This document shows, piece by piece, positions 1 through 7,127 of a stretch of DNA of 22,493 nucleotides. The DNA comes from CAYJPV01 sp964396055 (lineage in GTDB: Bacteria; Acidobacteriota; Vicinamibacteria; Vicinamibacterales; JAKQTR01). Under the pieces are notes generated by a model. It searched no databases, was not told the origin of the DNA, and saw only the letters and a list, made by a program, of their open reading frames with translations. The translations under genes and the position numbers were made by a program. Position 1 is the stretch's first letter, and each line of letters starts with the position of its first letter. The stretch covers positions 1 to 22,493 of the forward strand of contig CAYNDV010000071.1 of assembly GCA_964396055.1 (NCBI GenBank), in the 5' to 3' direction.

Positions 1-39
1 TGCTTCAATGGGGCCGCGGTCTCTCAACCGCGGAATGAC
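1..39 (-). CRISPR. Single CRISPR repeat at window edge (array continues outside)
   Basis: Only one copy is inside the window, so this call rests on repeat architecture and not on periodicity. The sequence holds a perfect 7-bp stem (14-20 with 27-33, CCGCGGT/ACCGCGG) around a 6-nt loop. Read on the minus strand it ends in ATTGAAGC (positions 9 to 2), the typical 3' end of type I repeats that becomes the 8-nt crRNA 5' tag. Likely repeat length is 36-38 nt (2 to 37-39). That orientation means transcription leftward, in the same direction as cas2 and cas4-cas1, and makes this the leader-proximal repeat. A lone hairpin such as a terminator is the alternative, but there is no U-tract and the ATTGAAGC end argues for CRISPR. 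Confidence 0.72.
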
Positions 40-201
40 CTCGATTGTAACTCTTCAGTTGTCAAGGAGCTAGCCACGGTGTTGCGAGAGGCCCCGATGA
101 GCAGCCACGGCGTCAGCGGATCGGCGGCATATGCCCGGCCCAACTGCCTGCTTTTCCGCGAGTTGCAGGGCGCGAGCGCCGGGCTGGTTTCTTCGGCCAT
201 G
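40..201 (-). promoter_or_regulatory. Putative CRISPR leader
   Basis: This 162-bp stretch lies between the nucleotidyltransferase stop codon and the CRISPR repeat, on the upstream side of the repeat if the array runs leftward. On the minus strand close to the repeat there is a TTGACA (75 to 70) and a TACAAT (59 to 54). They are only 10 nt apart, so they do not make a standard sigma-70 promoter. The part next to the repeat is more AT-rich than its surroundings, as expected of a leader. A 58-codon minus-strand frame crosses it and runs into the repeat; I do not treat it as a gene. The leader role is inferred from position and repeat orientation. Confidence 0.45.
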
Positions 202-798
202 TCATCGCTCGCGGCTTCGAGCAGACGCCGCCCCAACCTGCCGCACGACGGCCCTGAGCGTTCCGACGAGATCAACGTCCGGAACCAACTCGCCAAATGC
301 TGACAGCGATTCGTGCAGATACGACTCGTCCAGCCGACCCCACTGGCGGGCGACCACCGATTCCACGTCACCCAGGTCCCTGGGGCGCCGGGCGAGGAGC
401 TTGTAGATGATGAGGTCCTCGGCGGAGCAGGTGGCGACGTTCACCCCTGGCTCCATGCCCCAGGACGATGCCCGCGAGATGACCTGCGCCTCGAATTGCG
501 AAGTCCCCAGCGCCAGATCGAGCGCCACACCGCCAGTAGACCTGACCAGGAGCACGCCGTGCGTGAGAGCAAACTCACGTGCGTCGGGTCGGCGGCCGGC
601 AAAGGTGGCCAACACCTCATCCACGAAGCGACCCTCGTGCCCCGGTTCAACCAGCACCGCCACGTCGACGTCCTGGGTCAGTCGGGGCTCTCCCCAACGC
701 TGGACGGCCAGGCCGCCGATGATGCACGCCGGCCAGCTGCGGCGGTTGAGCCACGACATCAGTTCCGCCGCAGCCGTCGTCAGCCCCGTCGTGGTCAT
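202..798 (-). CDS. AbiEii/MNT-like nucleotidyltransferase
   Basis: This 198-residue protein has a DNA polymerase beta-type nucleotidyltransferase core. The signature Gly-Gly lies at residues 28-29 (motif IIGGLAVQRWG), followed by the metal-binding DVDV (Asp43, Asp45) and a third candidate acidic residue, Asp94, in ALDLAL. Near the C-terminus AEDLIIYKLLARRPRDLGDV matches the helical lysine/arginine region seen in AbiEii-like and related antitoxin or toxin nucleotidyltransferases. I chose the ATG at 798 because it overlaps the stop codon of the upstream gene as ATGA; a longer frame to 885 would start inside that gene. It probably transfers a nucleotide to RNA or protein, but the target is unknown. 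It is the last gene of the leftward cas2/cas4-cas1 operon and abuts the CRISPR leader. Family-level confidence is high; the toxin role is inferred. Confidence 0.85.
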   Translation of the reverse strand: MTTTGLTTAAAELMSWLNRRSWPACIIGGLAVQRWGEPRLTQDVDVAVLVEPGHEGRFVDEVLATFAGRRPDAREFALTHGVLLVRSTGGVALDLALGTSQFEAQVISRASSWGMEPGVNVATCSAEDLIIYKLLARRPRDLGDVESVVARQWGRLDESYLHESLSAFGELVPDVDLVGTLRAVVRQVGAASARSRER

Positions 799-1037
799 CG
801 CCGCCCCGCGCGTGCAGCTGCCCGGAATACCTGTCGCTGAAGAACCAGTTCGGCCCCGAGTTCGTCGTCCGCCGCCGGGCGCCACCGCGCGAACAGGTCG
901 AGCATCATCAGGCGGGCGTCATGGTCCGTCAGGGCCTGCAACTCGGCGTACCGCTGGGCCGCCAATGCCGGTCCGGCAGCGGTCCAGCGATTCACGAAGC
1001 GGGCGTTGCTCAGGGGGGCTTCCCGATCGTCCGACAC
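795..1037 (-). CDS. Small partner protein of the nucleotidyltransferase (possible antitoxin)
   Basis: This is an 80-residue, charged, helix-rich protein with no transmembrane segment. It starts with GTG; an AGAGAGG stretch lies just upstream on the minus strand. Its stop overlaps the start of the nucleotidyltransferase by 4 nt (ATGA), so the two are translationally coupled. It begins 20 nt after the cas4-cas1 stop, which suggests one transcript. The central segment (AQRYAELQALTDHDARLMMLDLFARW) resembles short hypothetical proteins that I recall preceding nucleotidyltransferase genes, but I cannot name a domain. By position it could be an antitoxin or a regulatory subunit. That role is inference; that it is a real gene is well supported by overlap and spacing. 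Confidence 0.7.
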   Translation of the reverse strand: MSDDREAPLSNARFVNRWTAAGPALAAQRYAELQALTDHDARLMMLDLFARWRPAADDELGAELVLQRQVFRAAARAGRR

Positions 1038-1057
1038 AGCGCCTCTCTCTGTGCCCG

Positions 1058-2944
1058 CTAACGTGTCTCGAAACCCGGGTAGCGGGGAAGTTCACCCGTG
1101 ACGAACCGCGCCAGCAGGCGCGCCTGAATCTCCAGGATCCGGCGATAGTTTACACGGTATCCGAAGAGCGGGTGCGTCACCAGCGTGTCCATCCGTTGCT
1201 CGAAGGCTCGAATGAAGGCCTTGCGCCCGGACGTCGTCAGGGCGACCGACTGTCCGGCGCGGACAAAGTCTCTCGGCCCGACCATGCCGGTGTTGATCGC
1301 ACTCAGTACGGCGGAGTCGGATATCAGGGGACGGAAGCCCTCCATCAAGTCGAGCGCGAGCGCCGGTCGGCCGAATCGGGGCTGGTGGTAGTAGCCGACG
1401 AACGGGTCGAAGCCCACCGCGTGGCACACGATGGTGAGGTCGCGCGTCAGCAGCGCATAACCAAACGACAACAATGCGTTGACGGGGTCCCTCGGTGGAC
1501 GTCGATTCCGCCCGGTGAAGTCGAATGTGAACGGCGCGGGCTCTGAAGTCGTGCCAGGAACCTTCAGCATCCCCGAAAAATGCTGGAAGTACTCACGGGC
1601 CGCCGCCCCTTCAATGCCCAGCAGTTCGCCCAGCGTCTCGGCCCGCAGGGCCTGATTGACCAGCCTCTTCAGCTGATTCAGGGCGACGGCGGGCGGCTCG
1701 ACGTGATTCCGTTGCAGGAGCGTCCGCTGGTTTCTGATCTTGGTCGCGACGATGTCGCGGGCCACGAGCAGGCAGAACACCGCATCGTCGGCACGCCGGA
1801 ATTGGGCCTGGCGCAGGAAGACGTTCTTCAGTCCCAGCCCGACGGTGAGCCCGTAGAACCACCCGCCGGTCGAGAAGTGCGCAATCGGCTTCTCGGCCCA
1901 GCACGCCCCCTGCACCGCCGACGAGGTGACGGAGGCGCTGCCGAACAGGTTCACCTGCGACAGTTCGTGGAGCCTCGCTTCCTGCACTAGCTTCTTCTTG
2001 TCCCGTATCTGGAGCACGTCGCCCGACTTGCCCACGCTGAGGCCATAGCCCGTGACGTAGAGCGGTCGCAGATCATCGCGGGCGGGCACGAGGCGGCGTA
2101 CCTCACCCAGGGGCGTCCGTTCGAGCGGGCGGTCGTCGGAAGGCAAGAACTCGGGGAACAGGGGGATCTGGGCGGTGTCGTCGGGATCGGGCGGCAGCGC
2201 CATGGCAGCGGCCGTCTCGTCGGGCAGGCAGATGCCGACGAGGGAGCAGCGCGGGCACTTGGGGCTGTCGACAAGTGGCCGAGGGATGCGCCCCGAGGCT
2301 GCGCTCTCGCGAGCGTTCGCCACGGCGTTGAGTGTCTCGCGTTCCAGGTCGTCGTCTATGGCGACACGGACACGTTGTTTGGTCGCGGCGTAGTACAGCA
2401 CGGCGTCCCGGCAGGTGTAGCCGTTGTCCCTCAGAATCAGCGCCTGCACACACACCTGCACCCGGTCTGCCGGCCAGGCCGAGGGGCCCGCGTCTCCGTC
2501 TCTGGGCGAGCCCTTCTTGTAGTCTACGGGGGTCACCACCGGGCCCTCAGCCTCCACCAGGTCGATTTCGGCGATGAGGCCGAGTCTGTCGCTTGACAGC
2601 ATGACGGACCGTGCCTTGGCAGGGGCCTCCGTCGCGTCCTCGGTTCCGGCCGGAGGCAGGGCTTGTGGTGTATCGCCGAGCTTCTCATGGCGGAAGGCGC
2701 CCTCGACCGTGTCGACGCTGTGGGCGAAGACGCTCTCGACCCATTCGTAGTAGAACAACCTCGGACAGTAGACGTACTCGTTCACCATGCGGGCGGGAAG
2801 CAGGTCGGGCAGGGGCTGAGGGCCCGGTCGGGGATCTGGCGCGGCCGGAGAGTTGTTGTCTGATGGCGGGCTCGCAGTGACGTGACTGTCGCTCATGGCC
2901 GGCTCGTATTCCGGGGGCGCTGGGTGACGATCGGGTGCGTTCAA
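1058..2944 (-). CDS. cas4-cas1: Cas4-Cas1 fusion, CRISPR adaptation
   Basis: A 628-residue fusion that selects and trims prespacers (Cas4) and integrates them into the array (Cas1, with Cas2). The Cas4 half spans about 48-245. Iron-sulfur cysteines are Cys60 (YCPR), Cys230, Cys233 and Cys239, and RecB-type nuclease motifs are Asp128 (AEID), Asp141-x-Lys143 (VDYKKG) and the Gln164/Gln167 region. The Cas1 half spans about 290-628. Its metal ligands are Glu445 (GIEG), His520 (GYYHQPRFGR) and Asp532/Glu535 (LDLMEGFRP). All key residues are intact. Such fusions are typical of type I-G, as in GSU0057. The frame opens with TTG at 2944, overlapping the cas2 stop; an in-frame ATG at 2896 would remove 16 residues. 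The first 47 residues are proline-rich and probably disordered. Confidence 0.97.
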   Translation of the reverse strand: MNAPDRHPAPPEYEPAMSDSHVTASPPSDNNSPAAPDPRPGPQPLPDLLPARMVNEYVYCPRLFYYEWVESVFAHSVDTVEGAFRHEKLGDTPQALPPAGTEDATEAPAKARSVMLSSDRLGLIAEIDLVEAEGPVVTPVDYKKGSPRDGDAGPSAWPADRVQVCVQALILRDNGYTCRDAVLYYAATKQRVRVAIDDDLERETLNAVANARESAASGRIPRPLVDSPKCPRCSLVGICLPDETAAAMALPPDPDDTAQIPLFPEFLPSDDRPLERTPLGEVRRLVPARDDLRPLYVTGYGLSVGKSGDVLQIRDKKKLVQEARLHELSQVNLFGSASVTSSAVQGACWAEKPIAHFSTGGWFYGLTVGLGLKNVFLRQAQFRRADDAVFCLLVARDIVATKIRNQRTLLQRNHVEPPAVALNQLKRLVNQALRAETLGELLGIEGAAAREYFQHFSGMLKVPGTTSEPAPFTFDFTGRNRRPPRDPVNALLSFGYALLTRDLTIVCHAVGFDPFVGYYHQPRFGRPALALDLMEGFRPLISDSAVLSAINTGMVGPRDFVRAGQSVALTTSGRKAFIRAFEQRMDTLVTHPLFGYRVNYRRILEIQARLLARFVTGELPRYPGFETR

Positions 2945-3246
2945 TCGGATTCGCCGTCGACGATGATGCAGGGACTGTCGATGGGGGAGTAAGGCTTACC
3001 GAGGGCCGCGATGACGCGGTCGCCGCGGCCTTCGACGGGGCCCAGATCGACGAAGAGCACCTGGTCCTGCTTGTGGTTGATGATTTCCGACAACCGGTGT
3101 CGGCATCGGGCCAGGTCCGTGGGTGTGAACTGGCACTCGAACACCGAGTACTGCAGGTGGTCGCCGAACCCGCGCATGGTCTTGTGCACGCGCGCGAGGC
3201 GGGTGTCGTCGCAGATGTCGTAGGTGACGAGGAAGGTGTTGCGCAT
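2941..3246 (-). CDS. cas2: Cas2, CRISPR adaptation
   Basis: This 101-residue protein has the ferredoxin-like Cas2 fold. The N-terminal strand ends in TYDICDD with the conserved Asp10, followed by the RLARVHKTMRGFGDHLQYSVFEC helix-strand unit that is diagnostic of the family. It forms the dimer that bridges two Cas1 dimers in the integration complex; the nuclease activity of Cas2 is often dispensable for this. It is the first gene of the leftward operon and its stop overlaps the TTG start of cas4-cas1. The length is normal. No clear ribosome binding site precedes the ATG at 3246, so a short leader or leaderless message is possible. Confidence 0.96.
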   Translation of the reverse strand: MRNTFLVTYDICDDTRLARVHKTMRGFGDHLQYSVFECQFTPTDLARCRHRLSEIINHKQDQVLFVDLGPVEGRGDRVIAALGKPYSPIDSPCIIVDGESD

Positions 3247-3511
3247 GGTGTGCGGTGGCGGACGAGGTGACTCTGCACGGGAGGTCGAACCGAGCCACCC
3301 CGCCCGGTGGCCGGCACCTTAACGCAGAGGTGTGTCAGAAGAGGTCACACCCCAGCAACGAAGATCAAGATTTGGTATCCGAATGGACACAGGGCCAAAC
3401 CGCTTGCGGCCCGAGTCCCGGGTCAGCAAAATGTCCGAGATCGAAGTCCCACGACGACGAGCGCTCCGACGTGGATCGGTGAGCAGATACGCCGCATGGC
3501 AATGGGCTTGA

Positions 3512-3527
3512 GACAGTACTGTCGACA
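3512..3527. promoter_or_regulatory. Perfect palindrome upstream of cas3, candidate operator
   Basis: GACAGTACTGTC (3512-3523) is a perfect 12-bp palindrome. It overlaps a second perfect 8-bp palindrome, TGTCGACA (3520-3527). Together they end 7 nt before the ribosome binding site of cas3. A dimeric regulator binding here would block transcription of cas3-csb3-csb1-csb2. No matching second site is visible nearby, and the regulator is not identifiable from this window. Confidence 0.4.
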
Positions 3528-3533
3528 AGTTGC

Positions 3534-3539
3534 GGGGAG
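3534..3539 (+). promoter_or_regulatory. Ribosome binding site deciding the cas3 start
   Basis: GGGGAG lies 5 nt before the GTG at 3545. A longer frame opens with TTG at 3530, but that codon precedes this site and has no good site of its own, so GTG 3545 is preferred. Confidence 0.65.
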
Positions 3540-3544
3540 CTCAC

Positions 3545-6202
3545 GTGAACGAGGCAACACACTCGAGTGACGTTGGCCGGTCGACGCAGTGGCTGCGGGG
3601 CGCACTGGGCCTCGGCGGCAGTGATATGCCCTTTCCCTGGCAGAGTGAGCTGCTGCGACGATTCCTCCGCGGTGAAGCGGTTGGCGCCGTCGACGTGCCC
3701 ACAGGGCTCGGAAAGACAGGCGTGATGGCCGTGTGGCTCGTCGCGCGTGCCCTCGGAGCCGCGCTCCCTCGGCGCTTGGTGTACGTCGTCGACCGTCGGG
3801 TCGTGGTCGATCAGGCGACTGTGGTCGCCGAGTCTCTTCGTGCGTGGGTGTCGCAGGAGCGCCCTGTCGCCGATGCACTCGGCCTTGGCGTCCGCCCGCT
3901 GCCCATCTCGACGCTTCGCGGCCAGCACGTGGACAACCGGGCATGGCTCGAAGACCCGTCGTCCCCAGCGATCGTGGTCGGCACCGTTGACATGATCGGC
4001 TCGCGGCTGCTTTTCGAGGGGTATGGCGTGTCGCGGCGCATGCGGCCGTACCACGCTGGCCTGCTGGGCGCGGATGCGCTCGTAGTGCTCGACGAGGCGC
4101 ACCTCGTGCCGCCGTTCGAACGGCTCGTCGAGGCCATCGAACGTGGTATCCAACCGGGTGGGTCGCTCGGGCCGCGAACCAGTGCCGCGGGCCAGGTGCC
4201 TCGTATGAGCCTCCTCTCCCTGTCTGCGACCGGTCGCCAATGGCAGGCTCCCCTCACGCTCTCTGACGCGGACCGTGCCCATCCCGTGGTGGCCCAGCGC
4301 CTTTCCGCCAGGAAGATCCTCACGGTGCGTGAGCCGGTACACAGAAAGGAACTCGCGCAGCGCCTCGCGGATGCCGCGTGGAGTCTGAGCCATGGTAAGC
4401 CGATACGCTGCGTTGTATACGCGACGAGCCGTGACGTCGCTCAGGACGTGTGCGATCGCCTCCGCCATCACGATGGCACCGCAGTTGAACTCCTGGTCGG
4501 CGCGCGCCGTGTCTACGAACGAACAGGGGTTGCCGGCTGGCTCGTTGAACACGGGTTCGTGGAGAGTGCAGCTGGGCAGCGCGCCGCACCGAGCAATCCC
4601 GGGTTTCTCGTCGCCACGAGCGCGGGCGAGGTCGGCGTGGACATGGACGCCGACCACATGGTGTCGGACCTCGTCCCTTGGGAGCGAATGGTGCAACGCC
4701 TCGGCCGGGTGAACCGGCGCGGCGAGGGCGATGCGCAGGTGATCGTCCTGCCGGAGAACGGCGCGAAGGATGCGGAGCGCCTGGAGCGGACGCAGACACT
4801 ATTGCTCCGGTTACCACAGGTCAACGGCGGACATGACGCGAGCCCGTGGGCGCTCTCGCAACTCAGGGCGAGTGTGGGGGCCGAGATCGAACAGGCGAGC
4901 TCGCCCGCGCCTCTTCACCCGCCGCTCGCTCGTGCGCAGGTGGAGAGCTGGTCGATGACCTCGCTGGAAGATCACACCGGACGTCCCGCAGTGCAGCCGT
5001 GGATCCGCGGCTGGGTGGAGGAGCAGGAGCCCCAGACGGCGGTACTCTTCCGGCGGGAGTTGCCTCTAGACAATCGAGGGGCGCGCTTGTCGGAACGCGC
5101 CACGGCAGCGTACCTGGAAGCTGCTCCGCCCCACCTGAAGGAAGTGCTGGAGACTGAGACATGGCGGGTGGTCGAGTGGCTTGACACTCGGCGCGTGAGC
5201 ATTGCGAAGACGCGCAACCCAGAGCCCATTGTCCCCGGCGACGATGTGATCGTGGGGCTCGTGCTCGATAGCGCGGCGGTCGTGCGTGAGGTGCGCCTTT
5301 CGGACCTCGAGAGTAAGCGGGACCGCGAGCGACTCGCACGTGACCTAGGCGGTGCGACGCTTCTTCTGGATGTGCGCGTCGGGGGCCTCCGCCACGGGCT
5401 TCTCGATAGTGAACACGCCGAGGCCAGTGACGTCGGCGAGCAGCGAGACGGCGCTACTCCGCCACTGCCGTTCCGGATCTCACGGGTCGGCGGGGATGCT
5501 CCCGCAGCGACGACGGAGGGATTACAGTACCGCGAAGAGGCCCGCCTCTGTGTTGCTGAAGCCGAGGGCGCCGAGACCGCCTGGCTAGTCGTTGAGACGC
5601 TCGCCGGCGAGAGTGCCGAGTCCGAGGAGGGACGAGCGGTCACCCCGACGCGCGCGCAACTCCTCGAGGAGCACAGGGAATGGACCGCGCGCGAAGCGCG
5701 CTCGTTGGCCGCTCGCCTCGGCCTTGCCGAACCGTACGCGTCGATGGTCGCGCTGGCTGCGAGCCTTCACGACGAAGGGAAACGCGCGCGGACATGGCAG
5801 AGGGCCTTCGGGGTGAAGGACGCCGAGTCGCAGAGCGGTCGCGTCTACGCCAAGACCCCGACACGCCCGAACCTGGGGCTCTTGTCCGGGTACCGCCACG
5901 AACTAGGGTCGCTTCGGCACGCAGAGCGTGACCCTCGCGTCCAATCACTCTCTCCGGAACTCCGCGATCTGTGCCTGCATCTCATCGCGGCTCACCACGG
6001 CTTCGCCCGTCCCCTGCTCCGCACCGACGGCGCGGAAGAACCACCGTCGGTGCTTGTCGGCCGCGCCCAACAGATCGCCCTCCGTTTCGCGCGACTCGAG
6101 AAGACGTGGGGCCCTTGGGGATTGGCCTGGTGGGAGGCGCTGATCCGGGCTGCCGATCAACGTGCATCCCGGTTCAACGACGAAGGAGGCGCCCATGGCT
6201 GA
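3545..6202 (+). CDS. cas3: Cas3 helicase-nuclease, type I-G (helicase then HD)
   Basis: This 885-residue protein unwinds and degrades DNA marked by Cascade. The SF2 helicase comes first. Walker A is PTGLGKT (52-58), the DEAH box is at 183-186 (VVLDEAHLVPPF), the VVYATSRDVAQDVC segment opens the second RecA domain, and motif VI is MVQRLGRVNRRG near 385. The HD nuclease is at the C-terminus: His742-Asp743 in SLHDEGK, then RHELGSLRH and LIAAHHGF further on supplying histidines. This order, opposite to most Cas3 proteins, is known for type I-G (GSU0051). It overlaps csb3 by 8 nt, so the effector genes are translationally linked. All motifs are intact. GTG was chosen as start because of its ribosome binding site. 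Confidence 0.95.
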   Translation: MNEATHSSDVGRSTQWLRGALGLGGSDMPFPWQSELLRRFLRGEAVGAVDVPTGLGKTGVMAVWLVARALGAALPRRLVYVVDRRVVVDQATVVAESLRAWVSQERPVADALGLGVRPLPISTLRGQHVDNRAWLEDPSSPAIVVGTVDMIGSRLLFEGYGVSRRMRPYHAGLLGADALVVLDEAHLVPPFERLVEAIERGIQPGGSLGPRTSAAGQVPRMSLLSLSATGRQWQAPLTLSDADRAHPVVAQRLSARKILTVREPVHRKELAQRLADAAWSLSHGKPIRCVVYATSRDVAQDVCDRLRHHDGTAVELLVGARRVYERTGVAGWLVEHGFVESAAGQRAAPSNPGFLVATSAGEVGVDMDADHMVSDLVPWERMVQRLGRVNRRGEGDAQVIVLPENGAKDAERLERTQTLLLRLPQVNGGHDASPWALSQLRASVGAEIEQASSPAPLHPPLARAQVESWSMTSLEDHTGRPAVQPWIRGWVEEQEPQTAVLFRRELPLDNRGARLSERATAAYLEAAPPHLKEVLETETWRVVEWLDTRRVSIAKTRNPEPIVPGDDVIVGLVLDSAAVVREVRLSDLESKRDRERLARDLGGATLLLDVRVGGLRHGLLDSEHAEASDVGEQRDGATPPLPFRISRVGGDAPAATTEGLQYREEARLCVAEAEGAETAWLVVETLAGESAESEEGRAVTPTRAQLLEEHREWTAREARSLAARLGLAEPYASMVALAASLHDEGKRARTWQRAFGVKDAESQSGRVYAKTPTRPNLGLLSGYRHELGSLRHAERDPRVQSLSPELRDLCLHLIAAHHGFARPLLRTDGAEEPPSVLVGRAQQIALRFARLEKTWGPWGLAWWEALIRAADQRASRFNDEGGAHG

Positions 6203-7127
6203 GGCGACGAAGACCGAGGCTGACATCCCAGTCGACCTCCTCAATCCCGGGCAGGTGTTTGCGTGCGTGGGGCTGCTCGAGGCCGCCGACGTGCTCTGTG
6301 GCGACGCCGAAGGCTACTTCGATTGGACTGCCGTGTCGGACGTGCGCTTCCGACTGCGAGCCAATGGTGGCGAGTCCCCGGTCGAGCGTGTCTTGCGCTT
6401 CCTCGACCAGGCTGAAGCCCGGGCCGAGGTCGTGGAGGGCAGCCGGAACCTTGAGGCGTGGAAGGACGCATGGGGGCCGCGCCCGACCATCCTCCCACGA
6501 AGTGCAGGCTATCCCTTTCCCGATCCGTCGAGCCCCGCGACGTTGGTCTGCGCGTTGATCGCGGGGACCGAGCGCCTGGCGCTCGATCACTGGGGCGACG
6601 AGACGGGGCGGGACAGAGTGAAGTTCTGGGCGGGCTCGGGTGGCTATCCCGGCGTTGCGCTCGCGAACGACGCGCTCGGCTTGGTGCGTGGCCGGGCCGC
6701 AGGTGCGGCCGCCGACCCATTCGGGCTGAGCGCGCCACAGTCGAGCAGCTTCCGGCTGGACTGGCGTCGTGACTATGTGCCAATCGACGCGGGCTTTTCT
6801 CTGAACGTCCACGACCACATGGAGACACGCGGGTATCCACTCGTTGAGCTCCTCGCCGCGCTCGGGCTCAGCCATGCGCGCCCGCGTCGGCCGAACTCGC
6901 GGGACAAGCTCATCTACGAGTACGCCGTCATCGGCGGCGGGCCCGGTGGGCCGCACACGTGGCTGCCGCCGACCGTGATTCGTGCTGCACTCGGCCCGCC
7001 GACGAGCCGTGCACGGAGGACTGAATTCCCGTGGCCGACCCGACACTTCCGCATGCGCCTGGATTGGCCCGGACAGGAAGGTCAGGCCCGTTCGATCACT
7101 ACCGTCACCGAGGAGAATTCGTCATGA
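6195..7127 (+). CDS. csb3: Csb3 (GSU0052 family), putative Cas8-like Cascade subunit
   Basis: This 310-residue protein sits between cas3 and csb1, the position of GSU0052/Csb3 in the Geobacter locus. The N-terminal LLNPGQVFACVGLLEAADVL, the KFWAGSGGYPG segment and the YPLVELLAALGLSHARP stretch fit what I recall of that family; there are no obvious nuclease motifs. It is thought to fill the large-subunit (Cas8) role, recognising the PAM and recruiting Cas3, but it is much smaller than most Cas8 proteins and than Csx17. The ATG at 6195 is preceded by GGAGG (6185-6189) with a 5-nt gap; an upstream in-frame ATG at 6162 lies inside cas3. It ends as ATGA over the csb1 start. The family call depends on motif memory plus synteny. 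Confidence 0.85.
   Translation: MAEATKTEADIPVDLLNPGQVFACVGLLEAADVLCGDAEGYFDWTAVSDVRFRLRANGGESPVERVLRFLDQAEARAEVVEGSRNLEAWKDAWGPRPTILPRSAGYPFPDPSSPATLVCALIAGTERLALDHWGDETGRDRVKFWAGSGGYPGVALANDALGLVRGRAAGAAADPFGLSAPQSSSFRLDWRRDYVPIDAGFSLNVHDHMETRGYPLVELLAALGLSHARPRRPNSRDKLIYEYAVIGGGPGGPHTWLPPTVIRAALGPPTSRARRTEFPWPTRHFRMRLDWPGQEGQARSITTVTEENSS

Larger units (their letters stand above)
3247..3544. promoter_or_regulatory. Divergent cas2/cas3 intergenic region
   Basis: The 298 bp separate the starts of the leftward adaptation operon and the rightward interference operon, so they must hold promoters for both. I see no CRISPR repeat here and no convincing paired -35/-10 boxes on either strand. Visible structure includes a 6-bp hairpin near the cas2 end (GCCACC 3294-3299 with GGTGGC 3306-3311), a weak inverted repeat (GGTGTG 3329-3334, CACACC 3346-3351), and a perfect palindrome next to cas3 that is listed separately. 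Confidence 0.6.

Noticed and set aside
54..75. Sigma-70 promoter from TTGACA and TACAAT on the minus strand in the leader
   Set aside because: The two boxes are only 10 nt apart, too close for a standard promoter.
24..200. A 58-codon minus-strand frame starting 1 nt after the nucleotidyltransferase stop
   Set aside because: It runs through the presumed leader and ends inside the CRISPR repeat, shows no recognisable domain, and is best explained as chance.
407..1546. Long plus-strand open frame opposite the nucleotidyltransferase and cas4-cas1
   Set aside because: Arginine- and proline-rich shadow frame, common in GC-rich DNA; the minus-strand genes have clear domains.
3247..3544. Possible CRISPR array in the cas2-cas3 intergenic region
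   Set aside because: No unit of 25-40 bp recurs there; only short palindromes are present.
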